A DNA stretch of 64,000 bases from CAWJLE01 sp963843645 (GTDB lineage: Bacteria > Chloroflexota > Anaerolineae > DAOTYC01), in NCBI GenBank assembly GCA_963843645.1, contig CAWJLE010000001.1:930001-994000 (forward strand), given 5' to 3'. The position numbers were made by a program, and so were the translations under genes. Shown here one piece after another: positions 1 through 8,162 of this stretch. Below the pieces are notes generated by a model. That model searched no databases and was not told the DNA's origin. It worked only from the letters and a program-made list of their open reading frames with translations. How positions within the stretch are numbered: the stretch's first letter is position 1; the number at the start of each line of letters is the position of its first letter.

Positions 1-404
1 CTCTTCTCACCGCCATATGGCACGTTAAACTGTCCCGCCCGATTCGTGCGGTAGAGGCCATTGAAACAAAAACGGTTTAGATAAATGAAGCGCGCCGCAC
101 GGACCGGAGGGCTTAGGTCCCAAGGATTTTGCGAACGAACCACCAGGTATTCTTCTCGACTGTTTGAGAACGTGCGCAAGGCTCGCAGAAGCTCTTCTAG
201 ATTGTCGCGGACCTGCGCATACATGTCCACTAGCTCAGCATTTATGTCTCCCAAAAGAGCTTGATTAGGACACAGCCGGAAGAACAGCGACGCCGATCCG
301 ACAAAAGGCTCGACATAACGTCTGGCCGCTGGCTCGTAGATATTCGCAAGAATAGGAAGCAGCTGTCGTTTGCTTCCTGCCCAACGCAAAAAGGATTGAG
401 TCAT
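1..404 (-). CDS. DNA adenine methylase (Dam/D12 class), N-terminal part, cut by window edge
   Basis: Reading the minus strand from an ATG at 404 gives about 134 residues that stay open to base 1, so the C-terminal half, including the expected DPPY catalytic motif, is outside the window. The N-terminus has RWAGSKRQLL, equivalent to the SAM-binding (K/R)WxGGK motif of D12-class N6-adenine methyltransferases, then PFVGSASLFF, GDINAELVD and YLNRFCFNGLYRTN, all family signatures. The family transfers a methyl group from S-adenosylmethionine to adenine in DNA. The start lies 9 nt after the stop of the preceding small gene, suggesting an operon. No restriction endonuclease is visible, so it may be an orphan methylase or part of a system continuing to the left. 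Confidence 0.85.
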   Translation of the reverse strand, partial: MTQSFLRWAGSKRQLLPILANIYEPAARRYVEPFVGSASLFFRLCPNQALLGDINAELVDMYAQVRDNLEELLRALRTFSNSREEYLVVRSQNPWDLSPPVRAARFIYLNRFCFNGLYRTNRAGQFNVPYGGEK

Positions 405-413
405 TGGGCCCTC

Positions 414-746
414 TTACCTCAGTTTTGCTGAGTCTGCATGCGCTGCAAAAACGGCTCCCATGTCGAGCCGGTTCATGAGCACGAGCCGGACACCATCCAT
501 CCGGGTGCCATCCGGCGTGATATTAAACTGCTGTGTCAGGCGACACTTGACCGCCGGGCATTTGTGCCGAACAGACCAGAGACTCAGTATCCATCGTTTT
601 GCGAAGATCAGATAGACTACTCCTATAGTGATTATACCACTAAGCCAATGCCAGGGAGAAAGCCAGGGATCTGAAAATTCACTGAGTCGCGTTATCCAGT
701 CGGCAGTACCGCCACGCAAGCGATCTCGTTCAGTCCATGTGTACAT
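414..746 (-). CDS. small membrane protein of unknown function
   Basis: This is a 110-residue frame ending 9 nt before the methylase start. I chose the ATG at 746 because a GAGG-type ribosome site precedes it; an in-frame ATG at 827 also exists. There is one clear membrane segment (LSGIITIGVVYLIFAKRWIL), preceded by a Trp-rich stretch and followed by a short basic tail. I recognise no family. The tight spacing to the methylase and the absence of a better frame here support it, but it is short and could be spurious. Confidence 0.4.
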   Translation of the reverse strand: MYTWTERDRLRGGTADWITRLSEFSDPWLSPWHWLSGIITIGVVYLIFAKRWILSLWSVRHKCPAVKCRLTQQFNITPDGTRMDGVRLVLMNRLDMGAVFAAHADSAKLR

Positions 747-829
747 CGGCGCCTCGCCAATACGTCGCAGATTGGCCCTTACCAGCCAAGAGAGTCTCGA
801 ACAGCGCTTGAGGGAGGGCTGTGCCAACT

Positions 830-1182
830 ACTAGGCAGGCTACCGCACGCAGCCGACCGACATCAGAGCATACGCTGGGCACAAGCAGTATTGGAAAGCT
901 GACAAGAAGCTGCGACAACCTGAGATCACGGAAAAACGGAGTTTCAGGACGACGGCGTTTCTTGCATCTCGCAGTTACATTCTGATTGTCGACCGAAAAA
1001 GTTGGCGGGAACCCGCTAGCTGAAATCGGCCCAGTTCACTTTCTGCACGCCGCAATCGCGCAGACCCGTCACACTGACTTCGAAGTCGGCGACGCCAATC
1101 TCGCCAGATGCCAGACCCCCTCACAGCTTATTTCCTAACCTTAGTTGCGTTCGCTTCGGACACGATCTGCAGCGGATGGAAC
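830..1182. other. 353-base stretch without an intact gene; minus-strand coding remnant near 1016-1120
   Basis: No convincing complete gene is visible. On the minus strand a frame of about 35 codons (containing GEIGVADFEVSVTG) ends at a TAG at 1016-1018 but has an in-frame stop just upstream and no start. It reads like the C-terminal end of a beta-rich secreted domain, possibly a decayed relative of the neighbouring secreted protein. A different frame or a sequencing error cannot be excluded. Confidence 0.3.
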
Positions 1183-2151
1183 TCACTTGCGCTCCGGCGC
1201 GTTGATGAAGTCGCCCTCAAAGCGCATGTCGTCTTTGGAGACGCACGGCTGCAATCTGACAAAAGCATACTTCCCGGTTTCCAGATCCTTGAAGACCGCA
1301 TACAAAACGTCGGTTGCGGCTGGGACCGGCTCAACGTGAATCATCGCGGCATCGACGTATTCGGTCCCCATTTCGCTCCAAACCGTCCCGACCTGATTCC
1401 CGAAGTGCGCCCCCGCAGATACGAGCGCCTTCCTGGCAATCCGCCCCGGTTCATAGCTGTCCTGATACTCCGTAAGATCAGTGTCGGCAACGTAGACCAG
1501 GACGTGGTCGGCAATCAAAGCCGAGTAACCGGTGTGGTTCGTGACATTGAACCGAATCATCGCCCACACTCCATCCTTGACCGTGCACGGGCCGCAGAAC
1601 GTCCCCCAGATGCCGCCCTGCCGATAGACGTCCACGACGCGAAACTCGATTCCGTTGAGCGTGAACGCCTCGTTCATGCTGTAGACGGTCCCAAGTCTGG
1701 CCATGAGGCGTTCCAGCGTCGGCGTGGTCTCTTGATCCGAATTCTTGCCCGTTCCCACCACGATCCGAACGTAGAACTGGCTGCCGACCCTCCTTCCGGC
1801 TTCATCAACCAGCGCCCACCAGCTCTGGTAGGTCCCATCTGTTTCAGGTGCGGTGAAGACGACGGAAACGTCGCACAGCCCGTTGGTCTTCACGGGCGCT
1901 ACGGCGTCAGGCGCGCCCTGCATCTCATCGCCACTGACGTGCTGCAGGGAGTAATCGAGCCAATCGACGCCGCCCGTGTTTTGGAGCTTCCACGTTTTGG
2001 TGAAGACCTGCCCAGGCTGCATGACTGTGTCGTCAGGGATGGTCACGTCGGAGGCAAATTTCATGCCGGGGCCGGCGGCCAGAGCGGGAAACGACAGGAA
2101 GGCAGCGGTCAGGAGAACAGCAACAAGGGCAACAGTCACGACGCGATTCAT
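1183..2151 (-). CDS. secreted protein with NBR1-type Ig-like domain
   Basis: The protein has 322 residues and starts at an ATG preceded by GGAGGAATGAC. Residues 1-26 form a signal peptide ending in ALA. Residues about 33-130 match the Ig-like domain first named in human NBR1 (VMQPGQVFTKTWKLQNTG, then VVFTAPETDGTYQSWWAL), which in bacteria is found on secreted and cell-surface proteins. The C-terminal 180 residues form a second beta-rich domain with a CGPC pair, resembling DUF4352-like immunoglobulin folds; this assignment is tentative. It follows another secreted-protein gene by about 105 nt and is probably cotranscribed with it. It is likely a ligand-binding or structural envelope protein; no catalytic motif is visible. 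Confidence 0.75.
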   Translation of the reverse strand: MNRVVTVALVAVLLTAAFLSFPALAAGPGMKFASDVTIPDDTVMQPGQVFTKTWKLQNTGGVDWLDYSLQHVSGDEMQGAPDAVAPVKTNGLCDVSVVFTAPETDGTYQSWWALVDEAGRRVGSQFYVRIVVGTGKNSDQETTPTLERLMARLGTVYSMNEAFTLNGIEFRVVDVYRQGGIWGTFCGPCTVKDGVWAMIRFNVTNHTGYSALIADHVLVYVADTDLTEYQDSYEPGRIARKALVSAGAHFGNQVGTVWSEMGTEYVDAAMIHVEPVPAATDVLYAVFKDLETGKYAFVRLQPCVSKDDMRFEGDFINAPERK

Positions 2152-2256
2152 GTCATTCCTCCGGCTACGATGTGCTCCGTGCGGGAACCCTGTGTCGAAC
2201 GCACTTGTTCCGGCAGTTGCGCGGCTTCTGCAGGCTGATGGACGTCCATCAAGACG

Positions 2257-3006
2257 TCATGTGTGGTTGGCAATCGGACTGACGTGCAAGTTGTCGTACA
2301 CGACGTGTGCTTCGTTGTCGTATGTGAAGCAGCCCAGGCCAAACGCGCCGCCGCGATAATCGGTATCCTTGGTGAAGCCCAGCAGGGTGTCGTTGGCGTA
2401 GACCCCTATCCAGGTGCCGTCTGTTTCCCCTTGCACGACGAGCTTGATGTGATCCCAGGAATCGCCGACAGGAGGCGTTGCGTCGTGAAGCGTCCGGCCC
2501 TTGTCCCATTTGTCGAGCGGCCCGCCAGGGATGATGTTGACCGGCTCCTTCTCGCCATCCAATTTCTTGGCAACCATCCAATATGCCTCGGCTCGCGCGA
2601 TTTGCAGGTCGTAGAAGTTGTTCTTATCTTGAAAGCCGAAGATGATGTCTGCCATGCCGGCGCCAAAGCCTGAACCCGAGATACGGCCAACGTCTATGTC
2701 GAGAGTCATGTCGCCGTATTCCGCGGGATAGAACCGCATTACACCGAAGTAGCGATGCCAGTCGCCGTTATCCAGAACCTGCTTCTTGGCGACTACGTGC
2801 AATTGCCCGTTCTCGTGATAGACGGCGCCCCACTTGTCCTCATTGTCAGCCTTGCCCGCCGTAGTCGGGCCACTCATGTCGTCCAGGAAATCGCCGGTGA
2901 TGACGGTGGGTGTGGGCCCGGGCGCCCCGGTGGGTGTGGGCTCAGCCCCGTAAACCGGCGCGACAAAAACCAGAACGGCGGCTAATACTGCGACGATGCG
3001 AGTCAT
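2257..3006 (-). CDS. secreted concanavalin A-like (LamG/DUF1080-type) domain protein
   Basis: The protein has 249 residues and begins with a signal peptide (residues 1-20, ending VYG) after a strong GAGGAGGTGAC ribosome site. A short Thr/Pro-rich linker follows. The rest, from about residue 38, is a beta-sandwich of the concanavalin A-like lectin/glucanase fold: features include FGFQDKNNFYDLQIARAE and WDHIKLVVQGETDGTWIGVY, and the end AHVVYDNLHVSP is typical of the DUF1080 and LamG group. Such domains bind carbohydrate or act as glycosidase accessory modules; I see no certain catalytic residues. It is first in a two-gene secreted-protein operon with the NBR1-Ig protein downstream. Confidence 0.75.
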   Translation of the reverse strand: MTRIVAVLAAVLVFVAPVYGAEPTPTGAPGPTPTVITGDFLDDMSGPTTAGKADNEDKWGAVYHENGQLHVVAKKQVLDNGDWHRYFGVMRFYPAEYGDMTLDIDVGRISGSGFGAGMADIIFGFQDKNNFYDLQIARAEAYWMVAKKLDGEKEPVNIIPGGPLDKWDKGRTLHDATPPVGDSWDHIKLVVQGETDGTWIGVYANDTLLGFTKDTDYRGGAFGLGCFTYDNEAHVVYDNLHVSPIANHT

Positions 3007-3185
3007 GTCACCTCCTCAGATTTGCTTCACGAGATGGGATGATTGGCCCGCTGGGTTGCCACGGGCTCAAGGTCGTTGATGAGGTGAGATACAGCTTGTG
3101 AGACGGCAACGCACATTCACGACGAAGGCTTTCGCCGGTCGTTGGAATCTCTCATATAGTTTACTGAATAGCACATTATAATCAT

Positions 3186-3214
3186 ATTATACCAGAGAAT
3201 TGCGTATTTGTCAC
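3186..3214 (-). promoter_or_regulatory. sigma-70-type promoter for the two secreted-protein genes
   Basis: On the minus strand GTGACA (-35) and a perfect TATAAT (-10) are separated by 17 bases. Transcription would start near 3179, leaving an untranslated leader of about 170 nt before the ATG at 3006. Confidence 0.65.
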
Positions 3215-3287
3215 CCCTTTGCGGGATGGTTCAGGGATATCGCAACCAAAGCCATCGGTTGGCCGAGAGCCATCGTCTCCAGCATAC

Positions 3288-3316
3288 TTGTCAGGCCTAA
3301 CGAGATAGGGTAAGAT
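3288..3316 (+). promoter_or_regulatory. sigma-70-type promoter for the GH15 gene
   Basis: TTGTCA and TAAGAT are separated by 17 bases, about 100 bases before the GH15 start. Together with the divergent promoter at 3186-3214 this accounts for the 412-base gap between the two genes, in which I see no other feature. Confidence 0.55.
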
Positions 3317-3418
3317 GCAGGCTCAAGTGGATCTCGGTGATCGCGATAGGGACGCCATCCCGGAAATCCGTCGAATGCGACCTTCAGCCAGAATCCCACA
3401 CAATTGGAGCTGACCCGC

Positions 3419-5251
3419 ATGGCCAAAGACAGCTACCCTCCCATCAGTGACTACGGTTTCATCGGCGACTGCCATTCCGCGGCGCTGATCTCCACGGCGG
3501 GTTCGATCGATTGGTGCTGTATGCCGCGCGTCGATTCCGGCAGCTGCTTCGCGCGCATCCTGGGCTGGGAGCGGGGCGGCTACTGCCAGATCCGCCCGAC
3601 GAAGGACTACACGTCCAGTCGGCACTACGTCGAGGACACTTTGGTGCTGGAGACGACGTTTCGGACTGAGGACGCCAGAGCGAGGCTCATCGATTGCTTT
3701 CCCATGAGGAGGGGCGGCGAACATCGTCCCTATGCACAGATTCTTCGCATCGTCGAAGGCTTAGAGGGAGAGATGGAGCTCAAGGTCGACGTCGTGCCGC
3801 GCTTCTACTATGGCGCCATCAAACCGTGGATCAGGCAGCGCGGGGAGAATCACTACATTGCCCTGGGTGGGAGCTACGGTCTCTTGATCTCCGGCGACGC
3901 CTGCCTCAGCGCGAAGCACCGCCACGACCTGAATGGCATCTGCACCATCAGGGAAGGCCAGCGCCGGCACCTGTCGATCCTCTATCGTAGACCGGAAGAG
4001 CTGGACGAAGACCTGGTGGAACCGCCTACGATCGATGAACTCGATCAGCGGCTCGACGTCACTATCGACTGGTGGCGTCACTGGGCATCGCAGGGCCAGA
4101 TGCTCGGATCGTACGGGAAGCAGGCCAGACGCTCCGCCATCGTGCTCAAGGCGCTGACCAACGCCCCTACCGGCGCAATCGCCGCGGCTGCCACCACGTC
4201 CCTGCCGGAGGCCCCCGGGGGCGCACGCAACTGGGACTACCGCTTTTCCTGGGTCCGGGACTCGGTCTTCACGATCCGGTCTCTGGCAGAGCTCGGCTAT
4301 TTCAAAGAAGCCGATGGATTCCGTCGCTTCATCGAGCGCAGCACAGCGGGCAGCGCGGACGAATTGCGGATTCTGTTCGGCGTCGGAGGAGAACGAGGCC
4401 TGCAAGAAAAGGAGATCGCAGAGCTCGAAGGGTATCGCGGAGCGAAGCCGGTGCGGATCGGCAATGCTGCCGAAACACAGAAACAGCTGGACGTCTACGG
4501 GGAGCTGCTGGACCTCGCCTGGCGCTGGCACAATTCCGGGCATTCTCCGGACGAAGATTACTGGGCGTTTCTCATCGAGGTCGTCAACGCCGCGGCAACG
4601 CTTTGGCCGACGCCGGACAGGGGCATCTGGGAGATGCGTGCGGATCCGCGGCATTTCGTCTATTCCAAAGCCATGTGTTGGGCCGCGCTGGATCGGGGAA
4701 TCAAGCTGGCTGAAGAGCTGGGCCTGGAGGCGCCGTTGGAGCATTGGCGGCAGAATCGAGCGGACGTTCGCCGCGCCATCGAAGAGAGAGGCTACGACAA
4801 GGAGAGAGGCGTCTTCATTCAAGCCTTCGATTGGCCGGCATCGGATTCGGCGCTGTTGCTTCTGCCCAGCATCGGCTTCATCGACTACGACGATGAGCGC
4901 ATGATCCGCACGGTGGATACCATCCGGAAAGAGCTGACGGAAGACGGCCTTCTGCGTCGCTATTGTCCCGAGGTCGACGGGTTGGAGGGGACGGAAGGCA
5001 CATTTCTGGCTTGCTCGTTCTGGCTGGCGGAATGCCTGGCCCGGCAGGGACGCGCGAAAGACGCCCGACCGATCTTCGAGCGGGTGCTGTCCACGGCCAA
5101 CGACCTGGGTCTCCACTCGGAGGAGTACGACACCCATATGGGAGAAATGCTGGGGAATTTCCCACAGGCGCTGACCCACCTGTCCCTGATCGCCGCCGCG
5201 GTGGCGATCGACCAGGCCGAGGGCAAGTCACGACCTCAGGCGGATGCGTGA
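3419..5251 (+). CDS. glycoside hydrolase family 15 protein (glucoamylase/trehalase-like)
   Basis: This 610-residue protein matches GH15 along its length. The N-terminal beta-sandwich begins PPISDYGFIGDCHSAALI. The (alpha/alpha)6 barrel carries the family signature ARNWDYRFSWVRDS, the acidic GIWEMRADPRHFVYSKAMCW segment that supplies the catalytic base/acid, and GTEGTFLACSFWLAE near the end. Known members act on maltooligosaccharides, trehalose or other alpha-glucosides; the substrate cannot be told from sequence. There is no signal peptide, so it is probably cytoplasmic and linked to storage-glucan or trehalose turnover. I start it at the ATG at 3419, with GGAG about 9 bases upstream; a TTG five codons earlier is the alternative. 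It stands alone between its own promoter and a strong hairpin. Confidence 0.9.
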   Translation: MAKDSYPPISDYGFIGDCHSAALISTAGSIDWCCMPRVDSGSCFARILGWERGGYCQIRPTKDYTSSRHYVEDTLVLETTFRTEDARARLIDCFPMRRGGEHRPYAQILRIVEGLEGEMELKVDVVPRFYYGAIKPWIRQRGENHYIALGGSYGLLISGDACLSAKHRHDLNGICTIREGQRRHLSILYRRPEELDEDLVEPPTIDELDQRLDVTIDWWRHWASQGQMLGSYGKQARRSAIVLKALTNAPTGAIAAAATTSLPEAPGGARNWDYRFSWVRDSVFTIRSLAELGYFKEADGFRRFIERSTAGSADELRILFGVGGERGLQEKEIAELEGYRGAKPVRIGNAAETQKQLDVYGELLDLAWRWHNSGHSPDEDYWAFLIEVVNAAATLWPTPDRGIWEMRADPRHFVYSKAMCWAALDRGIKLAEELGLEAPLEHWRQNRADVRRAIEERGYDKERGVFIQAFDWPASDSALLLLPSIGFIDYDDERMIRTVDTIRKELTEDGLLRRYCPEVDGLEGTEGTFLACSFWLAECLARQGRAKDARPIFERVLSTANDLGLHSEEYDTHMGEMLGNFPQALTHLSLIAAAVAIDQAEGKSRPQADA

Positions 5252-5312
5252 CACCTGCCCTGAGGAGGGAACAGGACGGCGGCCCGCGTCCTTGATGCGC
5301 TTCATAATCAAG

Positions 5313-5352
5313 AGACCTTCGTTGCCGCCACGGGTGGCAGCAACGAAGGTCT
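5313..5352 (+). terminator. 18-bp hairpin, likely bidirectional terminator
   Basis: AGACCTTCGTTGC and its complement form an 18-bp stem with one G-T mismatch and a 4-base loop, about 60 bases after the GH15 stop and 20 bases beyond the 3' end of tRNA-Asn on the other strand. There is no long T-run, so the terminator role is inferred from position. Confidence 0.65.
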
Positions 5353-5371
5353 CCTCACGACCGCTTGTGTT

Positions 5372-5447
5372 TGGCTCCGCGAGCAGGACTCGAACCTACA
5401 ACCAACCGGTTAACAGCCGGCCGCTCTACCGATTGAGCTATCGCGGA
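5372..5447 (-). tRNA. tRNA-Asn (anticodon GTT)
   Basis: The minus strand folds as a tRNA: 7-bp acceptor stem (TCCGCGA with TCGCGGA), D-arm AGCTCAATCGGTAGAGC, anticodon loop CTGTTAA with GTT at plus-strand 5412-5414, T-arm GGTTCGAGTCC, discriminator G and an encoded CCA end. Length is 76 nt with no intron or variable arm. Confidence 0.97.
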
Positions 5448-5472
5448 ACGTTCCGTCCTCAATACGGACGAC

Positions 5473-5501
5473 ATTATAGACCCAAGGCGGGATTTAGTCA
5501 A
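5473..5501 (-). promoter_or_regulatory. promoter of tRNA-Asn
   Basis: On the minus strand TTGACT and TATAAT are separated by 17 bases. Predicted initiation near 5466 is about 19 bases upstream of the mature tRNA 5' end, as usual for tRNA genes. Confidence 0.75.
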
Positions 5502-5527
5502 ATCATTCTCGGCATACAGCTCCACAT

Positions 5528-5556
5528 TTGACAAGCCCTCTTAGCAATGATATGCT
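5528..5556 (+). promoter_or_regulatory. promoter of the DUF2079 gene
   Basis: A perfect TTGACA is followed after 17 bases by TATGCT, ending 50 bases before the GTG start at 5607. It is divergent from the tRNA-Asn promoter. Confidence 0.65.
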
Positions 5557-5606
5557 TGCTCATTCCCTTTTTGCCTGGTGAGCCAGACTGGAAAACGGAG
5601 TGAGGC

Positions 5607-8079
5607 GTGCAGCGCGTTGGGGTCGGACACAAGTCAGAGGGCGGCCTGGCGGCCGGAATCCGCTCCATGCTATGCTCTCCCCTGGCCCCCACGGTAGCGG
5701 TCTGGCTGCTCATTGCGGCGTACGCGCTGACCTTCGGCGCGCTGTCCATCCTCCAGCACGATAGCTTCGGCACCTCCATCTACGACCTGGGGAACGTCGA
5801 CCAGGCCGTCTGGAACACGATCCACGGCCGCATCCTCCAATTCACGACACAGCCCCGCATGGGCGACATCCGCCTGTCCATGCACGTCGAGCCGATCCTG
5901 CTGCCCATCTCGCTGCTGTACCTGATCTACAGCAGCCCCAAGACCCTGCTCATCCTCCAGACCGCCGCCATGGCCCTGGGCGCCTGGCCGCTGTACCTGC
6001 TGGCCCGTTGGAAGCTCGGGCGCGCCTGGCCGGCGGTCGCCTTCTCCCTGGCATACCTGCTGATGCCGGCCCTGGAGGCCGCCAATCTGTTCGAATTCCA
6101 CGCCGTCGTCATCGCGCCGGTGTTCTTGATCTTCGCCTTCTACTGGATGGAGCGCGCGATCAGCGCGCAGCCGGAGGATGCCACGGGCCGGCGCGACTAC
6201 TGGCTGGCGCTGGTTGCGGCGGTGCTGGCGATGTCTTGCAAGGAAGACGTCCCGCTGCTGGTTGCGGCCATGGGCCTGTACTTCCTCGTGATCTCGCGAC
6301 GGCCCCGGGCCGGCCTGCCGCTGCTGCTCCTGGGCGCTCTCTGGTTCTACGTCGACATCTACGTCGTCTTCAAGCTCGTCAGGGCCGGCAAGGGCTCGCC
6401 GTTCATGTATTACTACAAGGATTTCGGTGATAACCCGATCAGCATCGCCGTCAACCTGCTCACGCACCCCGCGCTCTTCGCCGGCACGGTCCTGACTCGA
6501 GACAACCTGCAGTACGTGTTCGGCCTGCTGATGCCCTTCGGCTTCCTGTCCATTCTGGGCTTGCCCGCATTGCTGATGGCCACGCCATCGCTGGCGCTCA
6601 ACCTGCTGAGCGGATTCTCGCTGATGCACGAACTGGAGGCCAAGCAATACGCCGTGCCGAGTGCCCCGTTCGTGGCCATCAGCGCCGTGTACGGAACGTA
6701 CTACCTGAACCGCGCGCTCCGAAGGGTCGGTCGCGGGCGGTGGGGGTTGTACCTGGCGACGGCGGCGCTGCTCTGCAGCGCCCTGACCTACCATTACTTC
6801 CGTGGCTTCACGCCGCTGTCACAGGCGTACCGCGCACCACAGGTGACCGCGCATCAGCAGCTGGCGGAAGAATTCATACGGCAGATTCCACCTGACGCGC
6901 CATTGGTGGCGCAGGATCGGCTCCTGCCGCACGTGGCCGAGCGCGAGCGCGTGTACTACGCCTGGACGAAGGACACCGACGCGGACTACGTGTTCCTTGA
7001 CGTCTCGCATCCGTCCTTCGTCAACGTGAACGGCGTGCACGCCTGGCTGAAGCAGCAAGTGGATGCGCAACAGGACTTCGGCCTGATCGACGCGCGTGAC
7101 GGGTACCTTCTTTTGAAACGAGGTGCACCACGCGCGCCGCTGCCGGATGAATTCTTCAGCTTCGCCCGCGCCCCGGCGCCGACGATCCAGTATCCCATGT
7201 CGGTCGACTTCGGTGACGCGCTGCGCCTGCTGGGCTTCGACGTCGTCTACGACCGGGATCGCGAGGTTCAGGCTGGTCCTCGTACTGGCAGGCCCTCCGG
7301 CCAGTCGGAGAGGACTACTCACTGGCCCTGTACCTGACGGACGAGGCCGGCAAGGTCGTCGAATCGACGAGCACGCCTCAGCCGACGCTCGTCTGGTACC
7401 CCTTCCAAAGCTGGCAGCCCGGGGAGACGGTGCGCGTCCTGGCCAACACGCTGCCGTGGTCGACGGTGGGCCGGGACCGACTACGGCATCGCCGTGGGCA
7501 TCTCGGAGAACGGGACGAAAGACGACAGGCGGCTGCTGCCCCGGGTGCACGAAGCCCGGAATGGCATGCGGGTGCTGGACAAATGGGTCGCTGCTGGAGG
7601 TGATGCGCTTCGAGAAGGTGTGGGGCATCAATCGGGGCCGGAACCTGCCGCGCGTCTTCAGCCGTCCGCCGGTTGCGCGCCCGCTCGGCGCGAACTTCGG
7701 GAATCTGGCCGTCCTGGAGGGCGTCACGCTTCGGCCCGAACGGATCACGCCGGGCCAGCCGCTGCAGATCGAAGCAGTCTGGCGCGCGGCCGACGCGATG
7801 GCCGAATCGTTCACCGTCTTTGTGCACTTAAGCGATAAAAGTGGTAAAATATGGGCACAGCAAGACAGTATCCCAGGGAATGGGACCTTGCCGACCACGG
7901 CCTGGATCCCAGGTGAGTACATTACAGAAAGCTATACAGTCCCGGTGGGCGCCGACGCGCCTCGTCAGGGTCTGCAGTTGGAAATTGGCCTCTATCAGGC
8001 GGCCACAGGTCGGCGGCTGGACGTGCTCGACAGCGAGGGACGGCCCCTCGACAATCGGATTCTGTTGGACGTGCAGTGA
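5607..8079 (+). CDS. DUF2079 family polytopic membrane protein with C-terminal extracellular beta-domain (frameshifted)
   Basis: The gene starts at GTG 5607 behind GGAGTGAGGC. The first 430 residues are a polytopic membrane region of the DUF2079 family, with YDLGNVDQAVWNTIHGR, SMHVEPILLPISLLY and EFHAVVIAPVFL as signatures and about ten hydrophobic segments. Residues about 430-550 form the soluble domain usual in this family. The original frame breaks near 7280, and coding continues in other frames after shifts near 7280, 7475 and 7580, ending at 8079 with a beta-sandwich (LRPERITPGQPLQIEAVWRA) of the kind seen in secreted adhesive or sugar-binding modules. Reconstructed length is about 820 residues. 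Function is unknown; the family resembles membrane glycosyltransferases (GT-C fold). The frameshifts are probably consensus errors. Confidence 0.75.
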
Positions 8080-8162
8080 TCGGCCGGCGTTTCGCGAGCC
8101 TGGTGCAACGGGCCGGTGCACTCGTCTCGTCCATCCGATTCGTCTCGGTCAAGGAGGATGAA

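Noticed and set aside
1108..2238. 376-codon plus-strand frame
   Set aside because: It is antisense to the NBR1-Ig secreted protein, has no ribosome site or recognisable domain, and its composition is that of a shadow frame in high-G+C DNA.
3761..5179. 472-codon minus-strand frame
   Set aside because: It is entirely antisense to the GH15 gene, which has clear family motifs; no domain is recognisable in the antisense product.
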